44,118 nucleotides of DNA from Chloroflexota bacterium (GCA_016191385.1 JACPOT010000012.1:1-44118); one strand, 5' to 3'; positions 1-9,376 are shown, counted from the first letter of the stretch. Program-made: numbers and translations. The notes: a model not told the origin generated them from the sequence alone.

Positions 1-329
1 CCGGGCCGCTCGCGGCCTCCGGAGCCCTCTTCGCCGCGACCGAGGCGGACGCGCTCGTGCAGTCCCATCCGCTGGGCCACCGCCGCGAGCGCATCCCCCG
101 AGACGACGCCGGAGCGCAGCGTCGTGAGCACGCCCTCGCTCGCGTCGGGGAAGCGCTCGAAGAGGTCCTCGCCGACGACGAGGCTCACGACGGCGTCGCC
201 CAGGAACTCGAGGCGCTCGAAGTCGCCGGCGCGCTCGTCGGGGTGCTCGTGGATGTACGAGCCATGCGTGAGCGCGGTCTCGAGCAGCCGCTCGTCCTTG
301 AATCGGTACCCGGCGATCCCGTCCCTCAT
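1..329 (-). CDS. rnc: Ribonuclease III, N-terminal part (runs off the window start)
   Basis: Minus-strand translation from ATG at 329: MRDGIAGYRFKDERLLETALTHGSYIHEHPDERAGDFERLEFLGDAVVSLVVGEDLFERFPDASEG..., containing the RNase III signature ERLEFLGDAV. Confidence 0.93.
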   Translation of the reverse strand, partial: MRDGIAGYRFKDERLLETALTHGSYIHEHPDERAGDFERLEFLGDAVVSLVVGEDLFERFPDASEGVLTTLRSGVVSGDALAAVAQRMGLHERVRLGRGEEGSGGRERP

Positions 330-342
330 GGCCCCCTTCTCA

Positions 343-378
343 TAGAAAGAGGCAGCGGGCCTCACGGCTCGCTGCCTC
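343..378 (-). terminator. Intrinsic terminator or attenuator between acpP and rnc
   Basis: Minus strand GAGGCAGCG-(12 nt)-CGCTGCCTC (perfect 9-bp stem) followed by TTTCTAT. Confidence 0.6.
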
Positions 379-423
379 CCCATATCTCGCGTGTGTCGGT
401 GTCAGAAGGATCTTACGCGATGA

Positions 424-669
424 TCAGCCCCCGGTCTTGTCGGTGATGTACTCCATCGCGTCTGAGACGGTCTTGATCTTCTCGGCTTCCTCGTCGGAGA
501 TCTCCATCCCGAACTCTTCCTCGAGGCTCATGATCAGCTCCACCAGGTCGAGCGAATCGGCGTTCAGGTCGTCGACGAAGGACGCCTCGGGCTTCACTTC
601 GGCCTCGTCCACGCCGAGCTGTTCGACGATGATCTTCTTGAGCCGGTCGTACGACGGACCCTCGGCCAA
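424..669 (-). CDS. acpP: Acyl carrier protein
   Basis: [78 protein letters not shown] phosphopantetheine site. TTG start at 669 preceded by GGAGGAGGT. The track ORF extends to 780. Confidence 0.92.
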   Translation of the reverse strand: MAEGPSYDRLKKIIVEQLGVDEAEVKPEASFVDDLNADSLDLVELIMSLEEEFGMEISDEEAEKIKTVSDAMEYITDKTGG

Positions 670-797
670 CGGGACCTCCTCCGCACCCACGTCAGCCGCG
701 GATGCCGCGGCAAGTGTCTCCGGCCCCGAGAAAGGCGTCAATTCAGCCATTTCCGTGGCCGGCGGAACCGTGCACAGCACCGAACGTTAGTCAGCGC

Positions 798-2162
798 GTG
801 AGGTCCATCGCTCTCGCGGCGGCTCTGGTCCTGGTCGGCGTCGCCGCCGTCGCGGTCATCCTCGTCGGTCGGCCGGCCGGGCCCGCGGAGCCTGCGGCGA
901 GCGCCCACCCGACCGGGACGGCGGCGACCGAGACGGCGGTCCCCGTACAAGCCGTGCCGGTGCCGAAGCGTGTCTGGTTCGCGCGCGATCAGCTGCCGCC
1001 GATCGCGGCGATGGTCCTCGGGGCCGGTGGTCCGAATGACAGCCTTGGACGGATCTCGTCCAGGATCGGCGCCCTCCGCGACGCGCAGTCGAAAGATGTC
1101 CCGCCAGGGGCGATCAATGTCGTCGCGCTCATTGGCACGTTCAAGCAGGACTCCGTTGGTGTCACATCGCAATTTGAGACGGGAGGTCGGGTCGATGGCG
1201 ACCTCCTCACTCTTGAGCTCGGCCGCGGCCAGTTCGACCGGATCCGGGGCGCGCTTCAGACGCAGGCCGTCGTGCAGCAGCTCGTCTACACGGCGACGGA
1301 AGAGCCCGGGATCAGCCGCGTCCTCCTGACCGAGCGCGGCGGGGCGAGGCTCACGATCGACCAGCTCGAGATCGACAAGCCGCTCACGCGCGAGGACGTG
1401 ATGGGGTACCCGTTCAGCGGCGCCGAAGCGCCGTCGATCGCGGGCCAGGGCGTCCCGGTGCAGACGGAGGTCCCGCGATGGAGCTTTTCGAACGACGCGG
1501 GACCGGGCCTAGGCCGTTTCTCGCTCGAGCTGCGGGCCAAGTCCGTGGTGACGGGCGGCCGCCTCGACCCGACCGTACGGGTTTCGCTCTCACGCTGCGA
1601 CGCATGTGGATCGAGGTGGCAGTTGCGAGTCGATCTGCCGGATGCAGAGGCCCCGAGCCCGGCGCCTCCCTTCCAGGAGTTCGTCGCCGGGCCTATCAGG
1701 TCGTTCGACGTGCCGCACACTCGCGGGCCGGCCGACCTCGGAACGATCTTCCTCCTCGGGCTCGATGACGCCAGGCCGTGGCGCGTCACGACCGAGCCGA
1801 CGGGCGCCGGCACGGCGCGCATCAACGTGGACATCGGCGGCCGGCCCCAACTCCTCACTAGGAACATCGCGGTCTACGTCCCGGACCCGGACGCGACCAT
1901 GACACGGTCCTTCACGCTCAGCGGTGCCGCGCGTGTCTTCGAGGCGAACGTCATCTGGCGCATCCGCGACGCGAGCGGACGCGCCGTCGCTCAGGACCAC
2001 ACCACCGCGACCATCGGAACGAGCCCGGTGTGGGGCACGTTCGCTACGACTGCAACGGTACCGGCGAGCGTCAGCGGCCAGGTCACCCTCGAGGTCTTCT
2101 GGGCGAGCCCGAAGGACGGCGCAGAGATGGATCTCATATCCATCGCGCTGACGGTGCGCTAG
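798..2162 (+). CDS. Secreted or membrane-anchored protein with GerMN-like and C-terminal Gmad2-like domains
   Basis: GTG start, N-terminal TM/signal (VRSIALAAALVLVGVAAVAVILVG); GerMN-like middle (GGRVDGDLLTLELGRGQFDRIRGALQTQAVVQQLVYTATE); Gmad2-like end (GTSPVWGTFATTATVPASVSGQVTLEVFWASPKDGAEMDLISIALTV). Confidence 0.7.
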   Translation: MRSIALAAALVLVGVAAVAVILVGRPAGPAEPAASAHPTGTAATETAVPVQAVPVPKRVWFARDQLPPIAAMVLGAGGPNDSLGRISSRIGALRDAQSKDVPPGAINVVALIGTFKQDSVGVTSQFETGGRVDGDLLTLELGRGQFDRIRGALQTQAVVQQLVYTATEEPGISRVLLTERGGARLTIDQLEIDKPLTREDVMGYPFSGAEAPSIAGQGVPVQTEVPRWSFSNDAGPGLGRFSLELRAKSVVTGGRLDPTVRVSLSRCDACGSRWQLRVDLPDAEAPSPAPPFQEFVAGPIRSFDVPHTRGPADLGTIFLLGLDDARPWRVTTEPTGAGTARINVDIGGRPQLLTRNIAVYVPDPDATMTRSFTLSGAARVFEANVIWRIRDASGRAVAQDHTTATIGTSPVWGTFATTATVPASVSGQVTLEVFWASPKDGAEMDLISIALTVR

Positions 2163-2611
2163 GCGGGGTCGTCCTTCCCGCCGACCGCCGTCGCGAGGAC
2201 GCCATTCACGAACTTCGGCGACGCCTCGGAGCCGAACATCTTCGCCAGCTCGACCGCCTCGTCGATGATCACGCTCGCCGGGGCATCGCCGCTGTAGCGG
2301 AGCTCGTAGAGCGCGATACGCAGGACGTTCTTGTCGATCTTGGGCATCTGCTCGAGCGGGAACTCATGGGCCAGCGCTGCGATCTCTTCGTCGAGATCGC
2401 GGCGATGCTCGATCACACCCTCGACGATGCTGAGCGCGAAGTCGCCGGCCGTCGCGTCCAGCCCGGCGCGGAAGACGCCCCGCTCCCATGTCGCCTTCGC
2501 GTCCGCGCCGCGGTTCACGTCGGTCTCGAAGAGGGTCTGCAGCGCCAGGCGCCGCGCCGCGTGACGGCCGCCGCGCTGCTCGCGCGGCCGGCGGGGGAGC
2601 TCCGCGCTCAC
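2159..2611 (-). CDS. nusB: Transcription antitermination protein NusB
   Basis: HAARRLALQTLFETDVN...IDKNVLRIALYELRYSGDAPASVIIDEAVELAKMFGSEASPKFVNGVLA; GTG start overlapping the plsX stop. Confidence 0.93.
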   Translation of the reverse strand: MSAELPRRPREQRGGRHAARRLALQTLFETDVNRGADAKATWERGVFRAGLDATAGDFALSIVEGVIEHRRDLDEEIAALAHEFPLEQMPKIDKNVLRIALYELRYSGDAPASVIIDEAVELAKMFGSEASPKFVNGVLATAVGGKDDPA

Positions 2612-3585
2612 GGCGCTGACACACCCGCGCCGATGGCCTCGATGAGGCCGGACGCGACAGAGCGCTCGGCGACGTCGATGGCCAGCTTGAGCATCCGCGC
2701 CTTGGCGCGGCCGTGGGTCACGACCGACACGCCGTTGACCCCGAGGAGCGGCGCGCTGACATAAGGCTCGTAGTCCATCGCCCGGCGGAAGCGGCGGATG
2801 CCCGGCAGGGCGAGGAGCGCCGCAGCCTTGCCGAGCGGCCCGCCGAAGATGTCCCGGCGGATCCCGTCGGTCATCACGTCGAGCACGCCCTCCATCGCCT
2901 TGGCGACGGTGTTGCCGGTGAAGCCGTCGGTGACGACGACGTCGGTCGTGCCGCGCAGGATGTCGCGTCCCTCGACGTTGCCGAAGAACTCGATGTCCGC
3001 GGCTTCGCGCAGCAGGCCGTGCGCCTCGAGCTGCATGCGCCCGCCCTTCTCGGGCTCCTCGCCCACGTTGAGCAGCCCCACCGTCGGACGCTCCCGGCCG
3101 TGTACGCGCTCCATGAAGCGCGACGCCATGCGCGCGAACTGGAGCAGGTTCTGCGCGGTCGCATCCATCGTGGCCCCGGCGTCGAGGAGACACGCCGCGC
3201 GGCTGCGCGTCGTCGGGAGCATGCCGCAGAGCGCGGGGCGGTCGATGCCGCGCACGCGTCCCAGGATGAGCAGGCCCGCGGCCATCGTGGCACCGGTGTT
3301 CCCGGCCGACACGACCGCATCGGCCTTGCCGTCCTTCACCAGCTGGGTGGCCACGGCGATGGACGTATCGCTCCGCCGCCGGAGCGCGGTGGAGGGATGC
3401 TCCCCCATGCCGACGACCTCGCGCGCATCGACGATCGGGATCCCGCCGGCACGGGGGCGCAGTGCCTCCTCGTTCCCGACGAGGAGGATCTCGGCCTGAC
3501 CTCCCGATGCCCGGTACAGCAATGCGCCCCGGACGATCTCGTCCGGGGCGTTGTCGCCGCCCATCGCGTCGACCGCGATGCGCAT
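2608..3585 (-). CDS. plsX: Phosphate acyltransferase PlsX
   Basis: MRIAVDAMGGDNAPDEIVRGAL...SAGNTGATMAAGLLILGRVRGIDRPAL...NVEGRDILRGTTDVVVTDGFTGNTVAKAMEG. Confidence 0.96.
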   Translation of the reverse strand: MRIAVDAMGGDNAPDEIVRGALLYRASGGQAEILLVGNEEALRPRAGGIPIVDAREVVGMGEHPSTALRRRSDTSIAVATQLVKDGKADAVVSAGNTGATMAAGLLILGRVRGIDRPALCGMLPTTRSRAACLLDAGATMDATAQNLLQFARMASRFMERVHGRERPTVGLLNVGEEPEKGGRMQLEAHGLLREAADIEFFGNVEGRDILRGTTDVVVTDGFTGNTVAKAMEGVLDVMTDGIRRDIFGGPLGKAAALLALPGIRRFRRAMDYEPYVSAPLLGVNGVSVVTHGRAKARMLKLAIDVAERSVASGLIEAIGAGVSAP

Positions 3586-3597
3586 CAGATCAGGGCA

Positions 3598-3804
3598 CTA
3601 GGCGGCGCCTGGCGCTGCCCTCTTCGTCTTGATCGCGACGACCTGGCGCCCGCGATACATCCCGCACCGGGGACAGACCTCGTGTGGGCGCTTGGGCGCG
3701 CGGCATTGGGGGCACGCGACCAGCGTCGCCGCGGTCAAAGCCAGGTGGCTGCGTCGCATGCCCTGGTTCGCGTGGGAGTACTTCTTCTTGGGATGAGCGG
3801 CCAT
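3598..3804 (-). CDS. rpmF: 50S ribosomal protein L32
   Basis: [55 protein letters not shown]; CxxC zinc pair. Confidence 0.95.
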   Translation of the reverse strand: MAAHPKKKYSHANQGMRRSHLALTAATLVACPQCRAPKRPHEVCPRCGMYRGRQVVAIKTKRAAPGAA

Positions 3805-3827
3805 GGGACTCCTTAGGGGATGTCCCT

Positions 3828-4385
3828 CTAGTCTTTCACATCCCCGCGCCGCTCGTCCGCCACCTTGAGGGCCTGGAGCGCGCTCCAGCGATCGTCGACC
3901 GGGACCTCGTGCTCGTGTGGCGCGACGTTGAGATCGCGGCCGCACTCGGGGCAGAGGCCCTTGCAGTCGGGCCGGCACAGCGGCGCCAGCGGCATCGCGA
4001 GGATCACCTCTTCGCGCAGAAGGGGCGCGATGTCGATCCGGAAGTCGGACCCGATCTCCTTCGCGTCGAGCGGCGGCGCGGGCATCGCCGCGCCGGTCTC
4101 CACGTGAAGCTTCGCGTAGTACTGCTCCGCGAACGTGGTCCGCACGCTGGAGGAGACCGCGGTGAGGCAGCGGGCGCATTCCTGGGCGATGGTCGCGGCG
4201 ATGTCGCCCTCCAGCAGGGCCCCCGGATCCGTGTGGGTGGCGACGATGTGGGCGTCGATCGCGGCGATGCCGTCCTCGAGAAGCTCCTTGTTCTCGCCGA
4301 GCGGGTCGACGGGCGACTCGGCGACGTGAAGCTGGATCTCCTCGCCGACGTCGGCCTTGAGCAAATGGGCGACGCTGATCTTCAC
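3828..4385 (-). CDS. DUF177/YceD family protein
   Basis: C-terminal [17 protein letters not shown] motif; adjacent to rpmF as usual for this family. Confidence 0.85.
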   Translation of the reverse strand: MKISVAHLLKADVGEEIQLHVAESPVDPLGENKELLEDGIAAIDAHIVATHTDPGALLEGDIAATIAQECARCLTAVSSSVRTTFAEQYYAKLHVETGAAMPAPPLDAKEIGSDFRIDIAPLLREEVILAMPLAPLCRPDCKGLCPECGRDLNVAPHEHEVPVDDRWSALQALKVADERRGDVKD

Positions 4386-4850
4386 TCACGCCTCCGCGGT
4401 GCTGGTCTTGCGCTCCTCCAGGACCTCGAGGCTCTTCTTCACGATGGACAGGGTCTTGTCGAGATCGCCCTCCAGGCGCAGGAGCACGTCGGCCGCGTAC
4501 TGGTCCGCGCCGCGCATGGTCTCCTCGGCCCGCATGTGGGCACGCCCGGCGATGTCGTCCGCGCGCGACTCGGCCTCCCGGAGGATCGCCTGGTCCTGGA
4601 GGAGCAACGCCGCCTGCTCCTGTGCGGCGGCGATGATGCGCTCGGCCTCCTCGCGCGCGTTCGCGATCACGCGGTCGCCCTCCCCCGTGATGCGGCGCGC
4701 TTGCTTGACGTCCTCGGGGATGGCCAGACGCAGCTGGTCGATGAGATCCAGGACGGCGGCTTGATCGAGCATCACCTTGTTCGTCATCGGGACCTTGCCG
4801 GCCGCGACGATGAGGTTCTCGAGCCGGTCCACCAGGAACTGCATGTCCAT
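4386..4850 (-). CDS. Coiled-coil protein, ATP synthase F0 subunit B-like
   Basis: Long heptad-rich helix ([46 protein letters not shown]); family call tentative. Confidence 0.6.
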   Translation of the reverse strand: MDMQFLVDRLENLIVAAGKVPMTNKVMLDQAAVLDLIDQLRLAIPEDVKQARRITGEGDRVIANAREEAERIIAAAQEQAALLLQDQAILREAESRADDIAGRAHMRAEETMRGADQYAADVLLRLEGDLDKTLSIVKKSLEVLEERKTSTAEA

Positions 4851-4927
4851 GGTCTATGCGCCGTCGGCGGGGCCCTCGGCGTCCGCCTTCGGGCTCCGCT
4901 TCGCGGCACGCGCTCCGCTGCTTGCGG

Positions 4928-4963
4928 ACTCGCTCGGACCGGCGAAGCCGGATCCTCGCTCGC
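4928..4963. repeat. Dispersed hairpin repeat, copy A
   Basis: Plus strand ACTCGCTCGGACCGGCGAAGCCGGATCCTCGCTCGC; 32/36 identical by hand alignment to copy B (22579-22614); central hairpin flanked by CGAGCGAG direct repeats on the minus strand. Confidence 0.75.
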
Positions 4964-4965
4964 TT

Positions 4966-5532
4966 TTAAGTCCGGTCACGTGGCGGATCGTAACGCAGGA
5001 ACATCACCGTCTCTTCGCCGATCTCCTTGATCCGCTCGGCGCGAGCTCCTTCCGGGAGGACCGGACGGTGCTTGCGGAGCGAGCGCGCCACGACGATGCC
5101 GTCGGGCGACAGAGAGGAGCGCAGGCCGGTGTGCCCGAGCGTCCGGGTCATCGCCGCCTCGTCGGGAAAGGGCGGGTCGCAGAAGACGATGTCGTAAGGC
5201 CCGCTCTGGTCGTCGCGGCCCAGGAACGTAAGGACGCTCGCCCTCACCACTCGCGCCCGATCCGCGTACCCCGTCGCCCGCAGATTTGTGCGGATGGCCG
5301 CGAGCGCGGGCCCGCTGCGCTCCACGAAGGTGGCTCGCGCGGCGCCGCGGGAGAGCGCCTCGATGCCGAGGGTCCCGGCGCCGGCGAAGAGGTCGAGGAC
5401 GGCGGCGCCCTCGAGGCGGGGCTCCAGGATGGCGAAAACGCTCTCGCGGATCCGTTCTGTCGCCGAGCGGGTGATCGACGCGGGCGGCGACACCAGGCGC
5501 CGTCCCTTCGCCTCGCCCGCGACGACGCGCAT
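4966..5532 (-). CDS. rsmD: 16S rRNA (guanine(966)-N(2))-methyltransferase RsmD
   Basis: MRVVAGEAKGRRLVSPP...TERIRESVFAILEPRLEGAAVLDLFAGAGTLGIEALSRGAARATFVE...YDIVFCDPPF. Confidence 0.94.
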   Translation of the reverse strand: MRVVAGEAKGRRLVSPPASITRSATERIRESVFAILEPRLEGAAVLDLFAGAGTLGIEALSRGAARATFVERSGPALAAIRTNLRATGYADRARVVRASVLTFLGRDDQSGPYDIVFCDPPFPDEAAMTRTLGHTGLRSSLSPDGIVVARSLRKHRPVLPEGARAERIKEIGEETVMFLRYDPPRDRT

Positions 5533-7561
5533 CAGGCCAGCCCATAGCGTCGCCAGAGCTCGTCGACCGCGCGGCGGAGCTCCGCATGCTCGGGACGCCG
5601 GAGCTCGGGATCCTCGCGGATGATGACGTCGGCCTCGCGCGAGGCATCCTCGAGGAGCCGCGGGTCGATGTCGGTGAGCGTCACGACGCGCAGCTGATCG
5701 GCGAAGCCGCTCTGCTCGCGGCCGAGGAACTGCCCGGGCCCGCGGATCTCGAGATCCTTCTGCGCGAGCTCGAAGCCGTTCAGCTGCCGTTCGCGCCCGT
5801 CGCGCACGACCTTCTCGGACATGGCCACGAGGCGATCGGAGCCTTTCGCAGGGCTCACGAGCACGCAGTAGGACCGCGTGTCCGAGCGGCCGACGCGCCC
5901 GCGCAGCTGGTGGAGCTGGGCGAGGCCGAACCGGTCGGCGCCGAGCACGACCATGATCGTCGCGTCCGGGATGTCGATGCCGACCTCGATGACCGTCGTG
6001 GCCACGAGCACGTCGATCTCGCGGTCCCGGAAGCGCGTCATGACCTCGTCCCGCTCGCGCTGCGGCATGCGGCCGTGCACGAGCCCGACACGGATCCCCG
6101 CGAGGCCGCCGCGCCGGAGCTCCTCTTCGGTCGCGACCGCGCTCGGCGTCCAGCCGCCCTCTTCTCCGAAGAGCGTGCCGCTCCGCTCGCTCTCCTCGGT
6201 GTCGGCGGGGTCGATGCGCGGACACACGACGAACGCCTGCTCCCCCAGCGCCACGTGCTCCTTCACCCACGGCCACACCTTCGCGAGGGCATCCGGCGTG
6301 CGGACCTCGGTGCGGATCTCCTGCCGGCCAACGGGAAGCTCGTTCAGGACCGAGACGTCGAGGTCGCGGTTCAGTGTCTGCCACAGCGTTTGCGGGATCG
6401 GCGTCGCGGTGGTCAAGAGGACGTGCGGGTAGTCGCCCTTGGAGCGGAGGCTCGCGCGTTGATCGACGCCGAAGCGCTGCTGCTCGTCGACCACGACCAG
6501 GGCGAGCTTCCGGAACGTGACGGTCTCCTCGATCAGGGCGTGCGTCCCCACGACCACATCCAGCGCGCCCGTCCTCAGCGCTTCGAGGATGTGTGCGCGC
6601 TTCTCGCCCGTGACGCTCGAGGTGAGGAGGTCGATATGCGGGCCGCCCTCGAAGGACCGCGACAGCGTCGCGTCTGCTGCGCGTCCGTCAATGTGAACGG
6701 CAGGTCGCGGATCCACCCCGCGAGCTCCTCATCGCTCGCCCGAAGCGCCGGAGCGCTGGCTTCGGCCACCCACTTCGCGCGCCGCTGGGCCGTCGCGAGC
6801 TGGAGCGTCAGCAGCTCGTCGAATGCCAGGCGGCGCCGCGCGTGTGACAGCGCGATCGGGTCGGCGGGGAAGTGGACCTGCTGAAGGGCCAGGGCGATCT
6901 CCGGGAGGTCGTTGCGGCTCCGCATCGAAGCCGGCAGCGGGTCCGGGATGTGCGTCACGAGCGGCGAGGCGACCAGCGTGCCGCCGCGGTCGCGCGCGCC
7001 CTCCACCGCGGTGTGCAGCCACCGCCGCAGCTGGCCGTCCTTGATCCCCTCGGTCAGGCGATATACGGGGACGATCCGCCCGGTGTGGACTGCCTCGCGA
7101 TCGGCGGGCTCGAGGCGCGGCTGCGAGAACTGGAGACCGCGGCCGAACCACTTCACATCGCCGGAGATCCGCACCAGCTGACCTTCGGGAAAGCTCTGCT
7201 TCACGAAGGACCGTCCGAACCACGTGGCCTTGACCGTCGACGGAGTGCCATCCTCCTCGAGAAGCTCCGCCTCGGTGAGCGTCTGACCCCGCGCGGTGCG
7301 CCGCTGCGTGATGCGACCGAGGCGCGCGAGCGCCGTCTGTTTCTCGTCGGCCCGCAGCATGCGCAGACGCTTGATCTCGGAAAGGTCCTCGTAGCGATGA
7401 GGCAGGTGCCACAGCAGGTCCGCGACGGTGCGGATGCGCGATCGCTCCAGCAGCTTCGCCGAGTCGGGTCCGACGCCGCGCAGCGTCCCGACCAGCGCGG
7501 CGAGGATCCCGCCCTGGCTACTCGAGCTGGACGATGAAGGGGTAGTGCGGCTGGCCGCCAC
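5532..7561 (-). pseudogene. recG: ATP-dependent DNA helicase RecG, split in two frames with the Walker A region missing
   Basis: N-terminal fragment 6575..7561 (VGPDSAKLLERSRIRTVADLLWHLPHRYEDLS...LPFTLTDAQQ) and C-terminal fragment 5532..6716 (IDLLTSSVTGEKRAHILEAL...VVGTHALIEETV...DEQQRFGV...QLRGRVGRS). The segment with GDVGSGKT between them is absent and the frame changes near 6662-6680. Confidence 0.85.
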
Positions 7562-9116
7562 GGCGGACCTCCACCTCCGCGTCCGCGAGGGTCACGGCGA
7601 GGAGCTCAGCTGCGCGCGTGGACTCCGCGTCGTCGACACCCGCTCCGCTATAGACCGTGACGATGCTCGCGTCCGGGACCTTGCGCGCCGCCGCCGCGAG
7701 GACCTCGAGCGCATCGGTGCCGCGCGCGACGAGTTTGCCGTCGAGCAGGGCGATGAGGTCCCCCGCCGCGACGGCGACGCCGTCCAGCGCGGTGGCCCGC
7801 GTCGCGGTGGTGATCTCGATGCCATGCGCGTCGCCGGCGGCCTCGCGCATGCGAGCCACGTTGTCGTCAGCCGCGCGCATCGGGTCGAACGCGGCGACAG
7901 CCGCCATCCCGGCGGCCACATTCGTCGTGGCGATGATCTCGACCGCTGTTCCCTCCGCCAGCTTCGCGGCTTCGCGAGCGGCCAGGACCACGTTCTTGTC
8001 GTTCGGCAGCATCACCACGGTCCGCGCATTGGCTTGCGCGATCGACGCTACGAGCTCCCCGACCGAGGGGTTCATCGTGGCGCCGCCCGAGAGCGGACGC
8101 ACATAGAAGGAGCGGGCGATCTCCGCGAATCCCTCGCCCGGGACGACCGCGACGACGGCGACCGCGCGCGGCGGCGACCGAAGGACGATCCCCGTGGCGC
8201 GCTCGTGCTCCGCGACCATCGCGTCGAAGTCCTCGACGACGAGGTCCTCGACCGTTCCGCTGGCCTCGCCCACGGCCACGATGGCCTCCGGCCGAGCCGC
8301 GTGCGCATGCACCTTGACGAGCGTGTCGTCACCGACGACGAGCACGCTGTCGGCGCCGAGGCCGATCATCTCGCGCCGCATGACCTCCGCGGTGCGGCTC
8401 GGCGACTGCACGAGGTATTGCACGCAGTGTCCGCCGGTCCATGACGCGACCTCCTGCGTCCCTGGCTCGACGTGCTGAGCGCCCGGCCGTCGCAGGACGG
8501 GCTGCGGGATCTCCGCGCGGCCATCGATGGCACCGAGCGCGCCCGCGAGGAGGAGCCAGACGCCGTACGCGCCGGCATCGACGACCCCGGCCGCGCGATT
8601 CAACGGGTTGTCCTCCATGGTCCGCTGCAGCGCCGTGGCGCCCACGGTGACGGCGGTCTCGAGGACGTGCGCGATGTCGTCCTCCGCCGGGACACCCTCT
8701 TCTACCGCAGCGCAGAGCGAGAGCATCGTCCCGCCCGCCGGGCGCTCGACGGCGGCGAAGGCGTTCTCGCGCGCCTTGAGGAAGGCGCGACGCACGTCCG
8801 CGGGGCCGGCGGTGTCCTTCCCGGCGAATGCGTCGCTGAACCCGCGAAAGATCTGCGAGAGGATCACGCCGCTGTTGCCACGCGCGCCCATGAGCGCACC
8901 GCGCGCGAGCGCGGCGCTCACATCGGAGACGCTGGTGCCGCTCTCTCGCGCGCGCGCGAGCGCGGCACTGATGGTCTGATGCATGTTGCGCCCGGTGTCG
9001 CCATCTGGCAGCGGATACACGTTGAGGGCGTCGACCTCGGCGGCCTCACGCTTCAGTCGAGCGGCCGCCGCCTCGACAGCGTGAAGCAGCCCGCGACCGT
9101 CCCACCGTGATACGAT
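7518..9116 (-). CDS. DAK/FakA-like protein (fatty acid kinase / DhaL-domain family)
   Basis: DALNVYPLPDGDTGRNMHQT...ALMGARGNSGVILSQIFRGF...AAGVVDAGAYG. Homology-like residues extend upstream of the track start (GTG at 9020) with no ATG/GTG/TTG before an in-frame TAG at 9126-9128; 5' end uncertain. Confidence 0.88.
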   Translation of the reverse strand: MVSRWDGRGLLHAVEAAAARLKREAAEVDALNVYPLPDGDTGRNMHQTISAALARARESGTSVSDVSAALARGALMGARGNSGVILSQIFRGFSDAFAGKDTAGPADVRRAFLKARENAFAAVERPAGGTMLSLCAAVEEGVPAEDDIAHVLETAVTVGATALQRTMEDNPLNRAAGVVDAGAYGVWLLLAGALGAIDGRAEIPQPVLRRPGAQHVEPGTQEVASWTGGHCVQYLVQSPSRTAEVMRREMIGLGADSVLVVGDDTLVKVHAHAARPEAIVAVGEASGTVEDLVVEDFDAMVAEHERATGIVLRSPPRAVAVVAVVPGEGFAEIARSFYVRPLSGGATMNPSVGELVASIAQANARTVVMLPNDKNVVLAAREAAKLAEGTAVEIIATTNVAAGMAAVAAFDPMRAADDNVARMREAAGDAHGIEITTATRATALDGVAVAAGDLIALLDGKLVARGTDALEVLAAAARKVPDASIVTVYSGAGVDDAESTRAAELLAVTLADAEVEVRRGGQPHYPFIVQLE

Positions 9117-9163
9117 CGTCGGACCCTAGCACGGCGGAACCCCCACAAAGGAGCCCACCACTC

Positions 9164-9376
9164 ATGCCACGCGCCTGCGCGATCTGCGGAAAGCACGCGG
9201 CCTTCGGGTCCAACGTCAGTCACTCGAAGGTGCACACGCATCGCCGCTTCGACGTCAATCTTCAGAGCGTTCTCGTCAAGGGCGAGAAGCTCCTCTTGTG
9301 CACGCGCTGCCGCCGCGACCTCACGAAGGACGCGCGCATGGCGCAGAAGAAGGCCCGAGCCGCCCGCGCGCGCTAG
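9164..9376 (+). CDS. rpmB: 50S ribosomal protein L28
   Basis: MPRACAICGKHAAFGSNVSHSKVHTHRRFDVNLQSVLVKGEKLLLCTRCRRDLTK; upstream AAAGGAG. Confidence 0.93.
   Translation: MPRACAICGKHAAFGSNVSHSKVHTHRRFDVNLQSVLVKGEKLLLCTRCRRDLTKDARMAQKKARAARAR

Noticed and set aside
57-446. 129-aa plus-strand ORF at the window start
   Set aside because: Antisense to rnc and acpP
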